This document shows, piece after piece, positions 16,717 to 25,338 of a stretch of 55,334 bases of DNA. Below the pieces are notes generated by a model that saw nothing but the letters and a program-made list of their open reading frames with translations, was not told the origin of the DNA and did not search any database. The DNA comes from Gammaproteobacteria bacterium (lineage in GTDB: Bacteria > Pseudomonadota > Gammaproteobacteria > Steroidobacterales > Steroidobacteraceae): positions 1 to 55,334 of the forward strand of contig JASHTF010000146.1 in assembly GCA_030040715.1 (NCBI GenBank), written 5' to 3'. The position numbers were made by a program, and so were the translations under genes. Each line of letters opens with the position of its first letter. The stretch's first letter is position 1.

Positions 16717-18063
16717 CTAGGGGTGAGTATCAAACAAAACCGCTGCGGAGTGGGCGGGCAAGGTCACCGAGCTTACCGCCGAGTAAGTGAGAATTCCGGC
16801 TTTTGCTCCTGCTGTCGTCACCAGAAGCGTCCCGTCCGGAGAAGTGTTGGCCAGATAGTATCTGCCTCGTAGCTCCTCTGTGATGGAGGTCGTTGCCGGA
16901 TTCACCAGCACGAAGCCGTTGGAATAATTGCGGCGGTAGACGCCGTGCGAGTCCTGAAGGCTGGCAATGGAACAAGCGGGGAATGCAGTCGCGCCTGAAC
17001 CCGCTGAGGAACAGGCGGCACTCTGTATCGGCGATCCGATGGGAATGTCATATTCCGGATACCACTCCGCACTCATGGAGTTGCCGAAATTGAGGTAGCT
17101 TCGATTCCCCTTGATCAACAGATAGGCTCCGAGCGTGAACATTCTTGCTTGGGCTGTCGACACATAAGTCTGCGCGATGATCACTTTATTTTGTCGAACA
17201 GCGCCGAGCACTCGGTTCATTTCCAGTTCCCAATCCCCCAGGGGATAGGGTCCCGTGTTGCCGCTCATATTGAAGTCCTCGATCATCATTCCATCGGCAG
17301 GATTATCGAGCCAGGGAAGATCACGGGTGGTGATCCACGAGCCTACGTTAGGAATGAGATAAGTGTTTGGGAGCCGCCCCTTCAGGTAGATGAGCCAGTT
17401 TTGCATCATCGTGGCCCAGGTTCGATCGAACACGGCCTTGCCGTTGACTCGAAGCCTGGGGCTAAAGGAGGTCTGGTATCCAAAGAGCTCGGGAATGCTG
17501 AAGCTATCCATGAACACGCCGTCGTCTTCATTGTCGATCAGCTGCTGACCGACCGTACTCGACCACCAGTTCTGATAGCCTGGATTACTGATATCCATGA
17601 GATAGGCAAATTCAGCAAAAACATAAGGACCCGAGCCGTTGGTGAAGTACCAGGCGGGTCCGACCGCGGAAGCTCCGGGCCATTCTGGAACCCAACTATT
17701 GCCGTCAATTATCCTGGTGGTGGGTGCGTTTCTTCCGTACCCCAGGAACTCGCCCAACCGATAGTGGAGAACGATGAAATTCCGGTTATAGGTTCGTATC
17801 AATTGAGCGTCGCCCCGAAGGATTTTCTGGCAGCCGGCGTAATGACCGGCTGCAAACCTGACTTGAGCGCCACTCATGGTGCTGAGATTGAGCTGGTCGT
17901 GAAAAACATGAATTCCCGCGGTGGTGTCGGGGAATGCTCTGACGCTGCTACCGCCGGGAGTCGGAAATGGCGTTGCCGCCGCACAGCTCGCGCCTAACGC
18001 CACCGCGACACTCGCGCCGAGCGCCGCCCACCGCCGCCTCGGTTCATCGTCCATTGGCGTCAC
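16717..18063 (-). CDS. Exported GHL15-like putative glycoside hydrolase
   Basis: A 448-residue protein with an N-terminal signal or anchor (EPRRRWAALGASVAVALGAS) and a TIM-barrel-like domain resembling the hypothetical glycosyl-hydrolase family GHL15. Relevant segments are NFIVLHYRLGEFLGYG, the acidic DGVFMDSFS motif, ADGMMIEDFNM and IIAQTYVS. Asp/Glu in the FMDSF and IEDF motifs are candidate catalytic acids. Its start overlaps the class III aminotransferase stop by 4 bp, placing an exported glycosidase in the same transcript as cytoplasmic amino-compound enzymes. Substrate unknown. Confidence 0.75.
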   Translation of the reverse strand: MTPMDDEPRRRWAALGASVAVALGASCAAATPFPTPGGSSVRAFPDTTAGIHVFHDQLNLSTMSGAQVRFAAGHYAGCQKILRGDAQLIRTYNRNFIVLHYRLGEFLGYGRNAPTTRIIDGNSWVPEWPGASAVGPAWYFTNGSGPYVFAEFAYLMDISNPGYQNWWSSTVGQQLIDNEDDGVFMDSFSIPELFGYQTSFSPRLRVNGKAVFDRTWATMMQNWLIYLKGRLPNTYLIPNVGSWITTRDLPWLDNPADGMMIEDFNMSGNTGPYPLGDWELEMNRVLGAVRQNKVIIAQTYVSTAQARMFTLGAYLLIKGNRSYLNFGNSMSAEWYPEYDIPIGSPIQSAACSSAGSGATAFPACSIASLQDSHGVYRRNYSNGFVLVNPATTSITEELRGRYYLANTSPDGTLLVTTAGAKAGILTYSAVSSVTLPAHSAAVLFDTHP

Positions 18064-19322
18064 GGCCGGTGCAGCGTCTCATCCAACGCTTCGAGCAGCA
18101 GCTTCGCGTGCTCTAGGCCAAACGTGAGCGGCGGGCGGATTTTGAGCACATCGCCGCTCCGGCCGGTAGTGCCGACCAGAACCCCGCGTTGGCGCAGGCC
18201 ATTCGCCAGTCGGGTAGCCTCCGCGGAGCCGCTGAGGCCGCTCACCGGGTTGGTACCCACATCGACTCCGATGAACAGTCCGGCGCCACGAATCTCGCCA
18301 ATCGCACCGCTTCGCTCGGCGAGAGCATGCAGGCCGCGTCTAAGATACTCACCGGAACGGCTCGCATTCTCGAGCAGCCCCTCCGTGCGGATCACCTCGA
18401 GCACCGCCAGTGCCGTGGCGCAGGACACGCTGTTTCCGCCGAAGGTATTGAAATAATGCCTGTGCTTGGCGAACTCAGCGACCGTGCTCGGGCGCGCCGC
18501 GACCGCGGCGATCGGGTGCCCATTGCCCATCGGCTTGCCCATCGTCACGAGATCGGGTACGACGCCGTGCCGCTGGAATCCCCACATCGCTTCGCCTACG
18601 CGGCCGAAACCCGCTTGTACTTCATCGGCGATGAACAGGCCGCCGGCCGCGTGCACGTGATGTACGGCAGACGCGAGCAGTCCGACCGGATGCGTGCGCA
18701 CGCCGTCACTGGAAAAAACCGTATCGACGAGCAGGGCAGCAAGTCGCACGCCGCTGTGCCGCATGCGCTCGATGCAGCCGCGCACCTGTTCGCCGAAGGC
18801 GGCCACGTCGCTGATACTGCGCGGCGCTGGCACGGTGTACACACCGGCTCCGAGCGGACCGCCCCCTTCCGGCGACATTCCAGCGGTCACGTGGGTGGTG
18901 CCGTGATAGGCGAAATCGGTGATGATGAACCCACTGCCGCCGGTAACTACCTGGCTGATGCGCACGGCCAGGTCGTTGGCCTCGCTGCCGGTACAGGTGA
19001 AGATGACACGGCCCACCTCTTGCGGCATGGTTGCCAGCAGCTGTTCGGCGAGTTGCAGTGGCTGCTCGGCCAGATAGCGTGTGTGGGTGTTGAGCGTACC
19101 AGCCTGACGCGCCATTGCTTCGACGACCAGCGGGTGGCAGTGGCCGACAACGGGAACATTGTTATAGGCGTCGAGGTAAGCGCGACCGCGCTCGTCATAC
19201 ATCCACACGCCCTCTGCGCGCACGATCTGCAGCGGCTCCGCGTAGAAAAGCTGATAGGTGGGGGCGAGCAGGTGCTGGCGGCGCCCTAGTATCTCCGACT
19301 CGTTTTCGGCTGCATTGGTCAC
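18060..19322 (-). CDS. Class III PLP enzyme, phospho-lyase/aminotransferase type
   Basis: A 420-residue class III aminotransferase-fold enzyme. PLP lysine lies in [10 protein letters not shown], the PLP-phosphate residues in [11 protein letters not shown], and the Asp in [12 protein letters not shown]. The GKPMGNG context is typical of the AGXT2L group (ethanolamine-phosphate and phospho-hydroxylysine phospho-lyases). The gene directly follows an APH-type kinase and overlaps it by 4 bp. In animals hydroxylysine kinase (an APH-family enzyme) feeds such a lyase, and some bacteria fuse the two domains. A kinase-lyase pair acting on an amino alcohol is therefore the best inference, though plain transamination cannot be excluded. 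Confidence 0.85.
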   Translation of the reverse strand: MTNAAENESEILGRRQHLLAPTYQLFYAEPLQIVRAEGVWMYDERGRAYLDAYNNVPVVGHCHPLVVEAMARQAGTLNTHTRYLAEQPLQLAEQLLATMPQEVGRVIFTCTGSEANDLAVRISQVVTGGSGFIITDFAYHGTTHVTAGMSPEGGGPLGAGVYTVPAPRSISDVAAFGEQVRGCIERMRHSGVRLAALLVDTVFSSDGVRTHPVGLLASAVHHVHAAGGLFIADEVQAGFGRVGEAMWGFQRHGVVPDLVTMGKPMGNGHPIAAVAARPSTVAEFAKHRHYFNTFGGNSVSCATALAVLEVIRTEGLLENASRSGEYLRRGLHALAERSGAIGEIRGAGLFIGVDVGTNPVSGLSGSAEATRLANGLRQRGVLVGTTGRSGDVLKIRPPLTFGLEHAKLLLEALDETLHRP

Positions 19323-20410
19323 AGGTCGAATTTCTCATCACAAAATCGCCGGGCGATCGCGAGCCGCGCTCGGATGAAATCCGGCCGCAGCGGCGCATAG
19401 TGCCCGCTCGAGGGGTTGTGGTATAGGTGCCATTCGTGTACCACCAGGTTCGCGGCGAGTCGTGCCGCTACCAGCGTGCCCAGCATGGCGAGCTCCTCGG
19501 CCTGCAACGGGACGCATTCATGATAAGCGCTGGCGACGTCGAGGAGCGAAGCGCGCGCGAGCTCGGTATCTTCGCCGCAGTCGGCAGGAATCTGATCCGC
19601 AGCGGTGACTGCCACGTCGGCGATGAGCGCGGTGTGAGTGAGGTCGCCGAAATCGATGATGCCAACCACATTTGCCTCGTCGTCAGGGTCGACCAGGACG
19701 TTGAATGGGTTGATGTCGTTATGCACGAACTGGTGCCGCAGGCCCGGCAACTGCGCCTCGATCCGGGGTATGAGGTGATCGAGCAAGTCGGCGGCCGCCT
19801 GGCGATGTGGAAAATCGGGTAGCTCATCAAGCAGCCGTCGTACTCGCGCTGCGTTACGGACGTCCCAGATGAGAGCCTGATGCACCACGGGGTACTGGAA
19901 TCCACGCAACGCCCGGGTCATGCGGCCGGCGGTAGCGCCGCAGGAACGCCGCTGCCGCGCCGAGCGCGTCGCCGCGCCCAGCAGCTTGCCCGGCAAGTAG
20001 GTCAGTACGCGTGCCGTGCGATTGTGGCCAGACTCATCTACGAAGTACACCTGAGTGGCACCGGATCGCTCTCGCACCACGCGCGGACAGGGGAACGTTG
20101 GATCGGTCTGCTCGATATGCAGTAGCGCGGCCGTGGGCAGCTCCGTTACCGCCCGTTCCTCGGCCACGTGCGCGATCTTGAACACGTATTCGGCGCCACC
20201 TGCAACGCTCAGCCTGTAGTTCTCGTCCCGCTCGCCCGTCATCCGCGTAGCACGCACGTCGAGGAGGTAGCGATCGCGCGCCAGGGCGACGACCAACTCG
20301 GTCGCCACGGGTCGCGAGCGCGTCACCATCGTCGCCATGAAAGAGCGCAGATCACTCGCCATCTTCATGCCTTGCCGCTCAGCCACGATCTTGATCGTTC
20401 CACGGATCAT
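19319..20410 (-). CDS. APH-family small-molecule kinase (hydroxylysine-kinase-like)
   Basis: A protein of about 363 residues with an aminoglycoside-phosphotransferase/choline-kinase fold. The catalytic loop is HNDINPFNVLVD (Asp and Asn), followed by the metal-binding GIIDFGDLTH. The N-terminal GERDENYRL strand resembles the nucleotide-binding loop of hydroxylysine kinases (GERDxNF). Its stop overlaps the phospho-lyase start by 4 bp. Start is uncertain: ATGs ending at 20410, 20368 and 20362 are all possible and none has a strong ribosome site. A resistance role is unlikely; phosphorylation of an amino alcohol for the adjacent PLP lyase is inferred. Confidence 0.82.
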   Translation of the reverse strand: MIRGTIKIVAERQGMKMASDLRSFMATMVTRSRPVATELVVALARDRYLLDVRATRMTGERDENYRLSVAGGAEYVFKIAHVAEERAVTELPTAALLHIEQTDPTFPCPRVVRERSGATQVYFVDESGHNRTARVLTYLPGKLLGAATRSARQRRSCGATAGRMTRALRGFQYPVVHQALIWDVRNAARVRRLLDELPDFPHRQAAADLLDHLIPRIEAQLPGLRHQFVHNDINPFNVLVDPDDEANVVGIIDFGDLTHTALIADVAVTAADQIPADCGEDTELARASLLDVASAYHECVPLQAEELAMLGTLVAARLAANLVVHEWHLYHNPSSGHYAPLRPDFIRARLAIARRFCDEKFDL

Positions 20411-20519
20411 CTCTCGAGAGGCGGCGCTTTCGCTAGCATTAGGCCGCTCGTAGATTAAAATGTCGCCGGTCAAAACCCGTCCTCCAGGAAGGGGCGTCGC
20501 GGGTCTTGTCAGGGGGCAC

Positions 20520-21389
20520 ATGAACGCTAAATTAAAGACCATTGCTCTCGCGGGGCTGGTGGGTGTTTGGGGGGCTGCGGGGGCAATGGCGCAGACGCCT
20601 GAGGCGGGCGGGGCGAAGCCCAGCGCCTATCGCGCGCCGCGCCTTGGCAAGCATCCCGACCTGAGCGGCGTCTGGCAGGTGATGAACACCGCCGAATTCA
20701 ACATTGAGGCTCACGCGTCGAGCGCCGCCCTGCAGATGCGTCCGGGCCGGGTGGTAGCGGTGCCGGCCAAGGAAGTGCTCGCCCTGGGCGCCGTGGGTTC
20801 CGTACCTGCTGGCCTTAGCGTCGTCGAGGGGGGCACGATTCCTTATAGGCCCGAAGCGCTGAAGCAGCGCGACGAGAATAAGGCCGACTGGATCCACCGT
20901 GACCCGGAGATCAAGTGCTATCTGCCCGGCGTGCCACGGGCCAACTACATGTCGCTGCCCTTCCAGATCTTACAGTCCGACGACTCGATAATGATCGCCT
21001 ACGAATACGACAATGCCGTGCGCAACGTGGTATTCAAGGATCCCGGGCCCGCACCGTTCGATAGTTGGATGGGCCAGTCGGTTGCCCATTGGGAAGGCGA
21101 CACGTTAGTGGTGGTCGTCACCGGGATGAACGATTCGACCTGGTTCGACCGCGCCGGCAACTTCCACAGCGCCGACATGAAGGTCGTCGAGCGCTGGACG
21201 CCCACCGGTCCGGGCGTGATGCGCTATGAGGCGGAGATCACCGATCCGAACACGTTCACGCGCCCATGGAAGATCGGCGTGAACCTCTACAAGCACGTCG
21301 GCGAGGATGCGCGCCTGCTGCAGTTCAATTGCGTCGAATTCGTCGAAGAATTGATGTATGGCTCGCTGCGCAAACACCCGCTGGACTGA
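20520..21389 (+). CDS. Exported protein of uncharacterised family (paralogue 1)
   Basis: A 289-residue protein with a signal peptide (MNAKLKTIALAGLVGVWGAAGAMAQ) and a soluble domain containing HPDLSGVWQ, an IKCYLPGVPRANYMSLPFQI segment and WEGDTLVVVVTGMND-STWFD. The same order (PDLTGIWG, a Cys-containing middle, WYEGNTLVVETIGLD, ER-FTR) recurs in the gene at 24162-25229, so they are paralogues. AGGGGG lies before the ATG; the frame is open to 20460. It heads an operon with DUF6152, two DUF6644-like membrane proteins and a cytochrome c lipoprotein. Function unknown; probably periplasmic. Confidence 0.75.
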   Translation: MNAKLKTIALAGLVGVWGAAGAMAQTPEAGGAKPSAYRAPRLGKHPDLSGVWQVMNTAEFNIEAHASSAALQMRPGRVVAVPAKEVLALGAVGSVPAGLSVVEGGTIPYRPEALKQRDENKADWIHRDPEIKCYLPGVPRANYMSLPFQILQSDDSIMIAYEYDNAVRNVVFKDPGPAPFDSWMGQSVAHWEGDTLVVVVTGMNDSTWFDRAGNFHSADMKVVERWTPTGPGVMRYEAEITDPNTFTRPWKIGVNLYKHVGEDARLLQFNCVEFVEELMYGSLRKHPLD

Positions 21390-21437
21390 CTTGCCTCAAG
21401 CCCGCCCAATGCTGCAATGCCCACGCTGGAGACGCTC

Positions 21438-21899
21438 ATGAATAACGGTCGTTTCATTGTTCACGCTGCGATTTCGATCGGCCTCCTCGTCGCCGCGATG
21501 CTGGGTGTCGCGTATCCAGTCGCTGCCCACCATGCCTTCGCCGCCGAATTTGACGGCAAGGCACCGGTACTGCTGCGCGGCAAGGTCAACAAAGTCGAGT
21601 GGATCAACCCCCATGCCTGGGTGCACCTGGTCGTGCTTGGACCCGACGGCAAGGGTCAGGAATGGATGGTGGAGGCCGGCACGCCCAACACGCTCGCGCG
21701 CGCCGGCATCGACCGCAACTCGCTGCGGCCCGGTATGGAGATCGTGGTCCGCGGCTACCAGTCGCTGGACAGGTCATGCATTCCGGTCTGCAAGGCCAAC
21801 GGCCGCGATATCACCTTCCCCGACGGTCGCAAGGCGTTCATGGGCTCATCGGGCACCGGCGCGCCGAAGGATGGTGCGGACCCGAACGAGCGGCAATAG
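21438..21899 (+). CDS. DUF6152-family exported protein
   Basis: A 153-residue protein with a signal peptide ending near AAHHAFAAEF, then the family signature: the RGKVNKVEWINPHAWVHLVV strand, GKGQEWMVEAGTPN and a compact beta domain with two Cys (RSCIPVCKANG). The mature N-terminus begins with a His pair after the signal, a possible metal ligand as in other members. GGAG precedes the chosen ATG; an upstream ATG at 21417 is in frame. Function unknown. It is consistently seen, as here, beside DUF6644 membrane proteins. Confidence 0.8.
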   Translation: MNNGRFIVHAAISIGLLVAAMLGVAYPVAAHHAFAAEFDGKAPVLLRGKVNKVEWINPHAWVHLVVLGPDGKGQEWMVEAGTPNTLARAGIDRNSLRPGMEIVVRGYQSLDRSCIPVCKANGRDITFPDGRKAFMGSSGTGAPKDGADPNERQ

Positions 21900-21962
21900 C
21901 GCCCGAGCGCCGCGCAAAAGCCCGAAAGGGGAGTCCTGCGACCGAGCCCCTTCAGGGAGACG

Positions 21963-22577
21963 ATGGAACAACTCCTGACTTGGCTTCAGCACGGCCTAGG
22001 CAAAGGCGCGGGCGACACTGCCCAGTCCTGGAGCGAGACTCTGTTGGGGTCGCTGCATTTCTGGTCACTACTGGAAGGTACGCACCTCCTCACACTGATG
22101 CTGTTCGTCGGTACCATTCTGGTGGTTGACCTGAGGTTGCTGGGGGTCATCTTCCGGCGGACCAGGGTTTCCCTGGTCAGCGAGGCCATCCTGCCTCTGA
22201 CGATGTTCGGCTTCGCCTTCATGGTGATCACGGGCTTGACACTGGTGTTCGCTAAGCCATTGTTTTATTACCACAATATCTGGTTTCGTCTGAAGATGCT
22301 GCTGCTCGTCCTGGCACTGGTCAACGTCTGGGTATTCCACAGCCACATACAGAAAAGCCAGGGGGCGTGGGACGCCGAGCCGGTCCCGCCGGGCAAGGTT
22401 CGCGCGGCCGCGGCGCTGTCTCTCCTGAGCTGGATCGCCGTGATTGCCTGCGGCCGCTTCATCGCCTATGACTGGTTTGCCTGTGGCAAGCCACAGTCGA
22501 CTTTTATTAATGCAGTCGAAGCCTGCAAAGCCTCCGAGGAGGGCGCATATAGCCTGCAGGGTAAGCGACTGAACTAG
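21963..22577 (+). CDS. DUF6644-like membrane protein 1
   Basis: A 204-residue integral membrane protein with about five transmembrane helices. The first helix region SLHFWSLLEGTHLLTLMLFVG contains His residues placed like those in b-type or CopD-like heme membrane proteins. DLRLLGVIFRR and FGFAFMVITGLTLVFAKP follow. The ATG is preceded by a GGGAG-type site 64 bp after the DUF6152 gene. With the second membrane protein and the cytochrome lipoprotein it may form a membrane redox complex; heme binding is inferred from His placement only. Confidence 0.75.
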   Translation: MEQLLTWLQHGLGKGAGDTAQSWSETLLGSLHFWSLLEGTHLLTLMLFVGTILVVDLRLLGVIFRRTRVSLVSEAILPLTMFGFAFMVITGLTLVFAKPLFYYHNIWFRLKMLLLVLALVNVWVFHSHIQKSQGAWDAEPVPPGKVRAAAALSLLSWIAVIACGRFIAYDWFACGKPQSTFINAVEACKASEEGAYSLQGKRLN

Positions 22578-22586
22578 AACAAAACC

Positions 22587-23411
22587 ATGACTATCAACCT
22601 CGAGCAAATATTCCCGGCCGCCCGGCCGTGGGTTGAGAATCTCGTAAACGTGTGGCCGACACCCTACGTGAAACCGAGATTCGCCTTTTGGGAAGTGGGC
22701 CACGTACTGTCGCTGATCATGCTGGCCGGTGCGACGATCGTGATGAACTTGCGCCTGATCGGCGTGGGTCTGACTCAGGAGCGCCCCTCCGAGATCCTCA
22801 GGAACCTGCGCGGCATACAGACCGCAGGTCTGGTCGGGATAGTCCTCACCGGTCTGCTGATCGGCATGGCCAACGCCGAGCGTCTCTACGACAGCACGGC
22901 CTTCATCGTGAAGATGCTGGCGTTGTTCGGCGGCGTTATCCTCACCTACGGCGCCAGTCGGCCGGCCGCCGCGGCCGAGGGCAGGATCAGCACGGCCGCC
23001 AAGGCATGGTTTGCCCTTGGCATGGCGTTCTGGCTCGCTGCGCTGGTGGTATTCACGACCAACGGACTCGCGCCCGGCCTCCTGCATGTGATCACTGCGG
23101 CAGCGTTGTTAGTGTTGTTCGTGACCCGCGGCCGAAGCCGGATCGTCTATGCCGGCGTGCTGGCGATCCTGCTCCTGGCGCAGGAGCTTGCCATCCACCT
23201 GATCTACCCCGGCGACCTGACCCGCCTCGATCCGATCAACTTCGGGTTCGGCATCATTTTCGCGGCTTGGATCGTCGGCACGGCGCTGCTGCAGCTCTCG
23301 CGTGCAGACCGGGTCGACGAGGGCGGGCCGCTCACCAAGATCGTTGGTTACGCCACCATACTCGTTTGGGTGACCGGCGCCGCCGGAGGCCGCTGGATCG
23401 CCTTCGCCTAG
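22587..23411 (+). CDS. DUF6644-like membrane protein 2
   Basis: A 274-residue membrane protein with about seven hydrophobic segments. Its first half parallels the preceding gene: FAFWEVGHVLSLIMLAGATIVMNLRLIGVGL and GLVGIVLTGLLIGMANAERLY correspond to the helices of protein 1. It therefore looks like an extended paralogue. The second half adds further helices and ends with a G-rich helix (TGAAGGRWIAFA) similar to the C-terminal ACGRFIAYD of protein 1. Spacing of 9 bp shows co-transcription. Function unknown. Confidence 0.72.
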   Translation: MTINLEQIFPAARPWVENLVNVWPTPYVKPRFAFWEVGHVLSLIMLAGATIVMNLRLIGVGLTQERPSEILRNLRGIQTAGLVGIVLTGLLIGMANAERLYDSTAFIVKMLALFGGVILTYGASRPAAAAEGRISTAAKAWFALGMAFWLAALVVFTTNGLAPGLLHVITAAALLVLFVTRGRSRIVYAGVLAILLLAQELAIHLIYPGDLTRLDPINFGFGIIFAAWIVGTALLQLSRADRVDEGGPLTKIVGYATILVWVTGAAGGRWIAFA

Positions 23412-23440
23412 GATCCAACCGAGCAAGCGGAGTCACGCCG

Positions 23441-24145
23441 ATGTCGAGAACACTCAGTCTTTCAGCGGTGAGCGTTGTTACCCTGCTTGGCGTGATGGCA
23501 TGCCAGAAACAGCAGGCGGCTATGCAAGGCACGCCGCCGACGGCGTCGGCAACACCGGCTTATTCGTCGGCACCGGCTTCGAGCACAGCGCCATTCAAAT
23601 TGACCGCGAGCATCGCGGAACTCATGGACTCGGTGATCGACCCGTCGGCCGATGCGCTGTGGGACTCGGTGAGTACGACGGTCGATGCGAGCGGCACGAC
23701 CCAACACCAGCCTCATACGGATGCGGAATGGCATGAGGCGCGACGTCATGCGATAGCACTGATCGAAGGAACCAACCTGCTGGTGATGGATGGCCGCAAG
23801 CTGGTCGCTCCCGGTACTGCCGTGCTCGATCAGCAAGTTCAGGGTGTGCTAAGCCCTGAAGAAGGGCAGAAGAAATTCGATGAGCAGCATGCCGCATTCG
23901 TTCAGTTTGCCTACGCGCTCCACGACGTGGGTGAGCAGATGCTGAAGGCAATCGATGCCAGGAGTCCTGAAGACATGATGGCAGCCGGCGCGACCATGGA
24001 CGAGGTGTGCGAATCATGTCATCTGACATTCTGGTACCCGAATCAGGTGATCCCGGAGTTGCCGGCGAGTCTCGACGCAAACAAACCGTGGCCTCAAAAA
24101 GAACGCGGTGTGAATCACCGCAGCGATTCATCGCCGTCGCAGTGA
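23441..24145 (+). CDS. c-type cytochrome lipoprotein (cytochrome c'/c556-like)
   Basis: A 234-residue protein with a lipoprotein signal (VTLLGVMAC, acylated Cys21), a Thr/Ser/Ala-rich linker of about 35 residues, then a helical domain ending in one CESCH heme-attachment motif (Cys190, Cys193, His194). A heme motif near the C-terminus of a four-helix domain is the layout of cytochrome c'/c556. It is the last gene of the DUF6152/DUF6644 operon and probably its periplasmic electron carrier. The ATG is preceded by CGGAG. The frame is open far upstream, but that part is antisense-like noise over the previous gene. Confidence 0.8.
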   Translation: MSRTLSLSAVSVVTLLGVMACQKQQAAMQGTPPTASATPAYSSAPASSTAPFKLTASIAELMDSVIDPSADALWDSVSTTVDASGTTQHQPHTDAEWHEARRHAIALIEGTNLLVMDGRKLVAPGTAVLDQQVQGVLSPEEGQKKFDEQHAAFVQFAYALHDVGEQMLKAIDARSPEDMMAAGATMDEVCESCHLTFWYPNQVIPELPASLDANKPWPQKERGVNHRSDSSPSQ

Positions 24146-24161
24146 CGATCGCCGCGTTCGA

Positions 24162-25229
24162 TTATTTGTCGCCGCTGGCTGGCTTCACCTTCGCCTCGGC
24201 TTCCCGGTGGCGAGCGCCAGACAGAATGTTTGCCAGAGCGTAGTTGCCTTCATGACAGGCGTATTCATAGATACCCGGCGACGCCGTGAACTCGTACTCG
24301 CCCCCCCACGGCTTCGCCCAGGTCTTCGCGTCCTCGATCATGAAAGCATAGTGCAGCCTGGTCGGCGAGACGCGTGTGAAGCGCTCGGTGATTTTCATTT
24401 GATCTGAGCCACCGAAGTGGGCCTGGCGCGGGTCGAGGCCGATGGTCTCAACGACCAGCGTGTTGCCCTCATACCAGCCGATGGCGTCGCCGCCCCACTC
24501 TTTGACGCCATCGGTCCGATGCTTGGAGTTCAGGCGCACGATACGGGCGTTATGGATCTGCTCCGACTCTATGGCGACAAAGTCCCGACTTTGCTGAATC
24601 ATGACGTTGTTGTTGTACAGGCCTGGGAGCACCGGTGGCGCCATGCCCATGGCGACGCAGCGTTCGCTGAGGCCACGCGTCTCGGGATTATCATTCTTGC
24701 CCGGAGGGTCGGGGCGCTCCTGCCCCGGCATGGGCGTTTCGTCCTCAGGGTTGATCTCGCGCGAGAGGATGCGTCCGTCAAGGGCGGGCGGGATTTTGCC
24801 ATTCGCAGTCGTGGTGATCAGGGAGGTGTGCGGCTCCCCGTGTACCCGCATCACCATCGAGCCGGGATCGGTGAAGAATGCGTTGTAGTTGCAGGATTTG
24901 CGGCCGCCGCTGCAGTCGGCCGGCAGGTCTTTGACCGTGGCCTTCGGGTCGGTCGGCTTGAGACCCAGTTGCTCGCGTGCCTTGATGCGCCCCTCGATCG
25001 CGGCGACTTCCTGCTCTGTGAGCACCAGACGATTGCCATATTGGGTTGGCCGCTCGAAGGGAGTGGGAGTGCTGTTGCCCCAGATCCCGGTAAGGTCGGG
25101 GCGGCCCAGGCTATCCTTGGGAGGCTCATAGCCGTTGTAGGGCACCGGGCCCGCGAGCGCCCGGCCTCCAACGCACGCCACGAGCGCGCTGGCAAGCAGC
25201 GCCGACTTCACGCATCCGGGCATCACCAT
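24162..25229 (-). CDS. Exported protein of uncharacterised family (paralogue 2)
   Basis: A 355-residue protein with a signal peptide (MVMPGCVKSALLASALVACV..ALAG) after a strong GGGGAGG ribosome site; the open frame continues to 25397. Mature domain: PDLTGIWG near the N-terminus, a lysine/arginine-rich helix, a middle section with two Cys (ADCSGGRKSCN), LSERCVAMG, WYEGNTLVVETIGLDPRQAHFG and a C-terminal YEYACHEGNYALANIL. It shares domain order with the protein at 20520-21389 and is convergent with that protein's operon. Function unknown. Confidence 0.75.
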   Translation of the reverse strand: MVMPGCVKSALLASALVACVGGRALAGPVPYNGYEPPKDSLGRPDLTGIWGNSTPTPFERPTQYGNRLVLTEQEVAAIEGRIKAREQLGLKPTDPKATVKDLPADCSGGRKSCNYNAFFTDPGSMVMRVHGEPHTSLITTTANGKIPPALDGRILSREINPEDETPMPGQERPDPPGKNDNPETRGLSERCVAMGMAPPVLPGLYNNNVMIQQSRDFVAIESEQIHNARIVRLNSKHRTDGVKEWGGDAIGWYEGNTLVVETIGLDPRQAHFGGSDQMKITERFTRVSPTRLHYAFMIEDAKTWAKPWGGEYEFTASPGIYEYACHEGNYALANILSGARHREAEAKVKPASGDK

Positions 25230-25338
25230 GTCATACCTCCCCGGCAATGACGTTGCTGCTACTCCACGCTGCCGTTCAATTATATCGCTTTTGACCAACG
25301 GTTGATCTTCGGCGTGGACCTGCTGCCGGTGACCCCTG

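Noticed and set aside
18189-19289. A 366-codon plus-strand frame over the class III PLP enzyme
   Set aside because: Antisense shadow; the minus-strand product has all family motifs.
19319-20410. Aminoglycoside resistance kinase
   Set aside because: The GERDENY loop and coupling to a phospho-lyase-type PLP enzyme fit a metabolic kinase; nothing suggests resistance.
22068-23087. A 339-codon minus-strand frame across the two DUF6644-like genes
   Set aside because: Antisense to two membrane proteins, rich in Gln/Arg/His low-complexity typical of the reverse of hydrophobic coding sequence.
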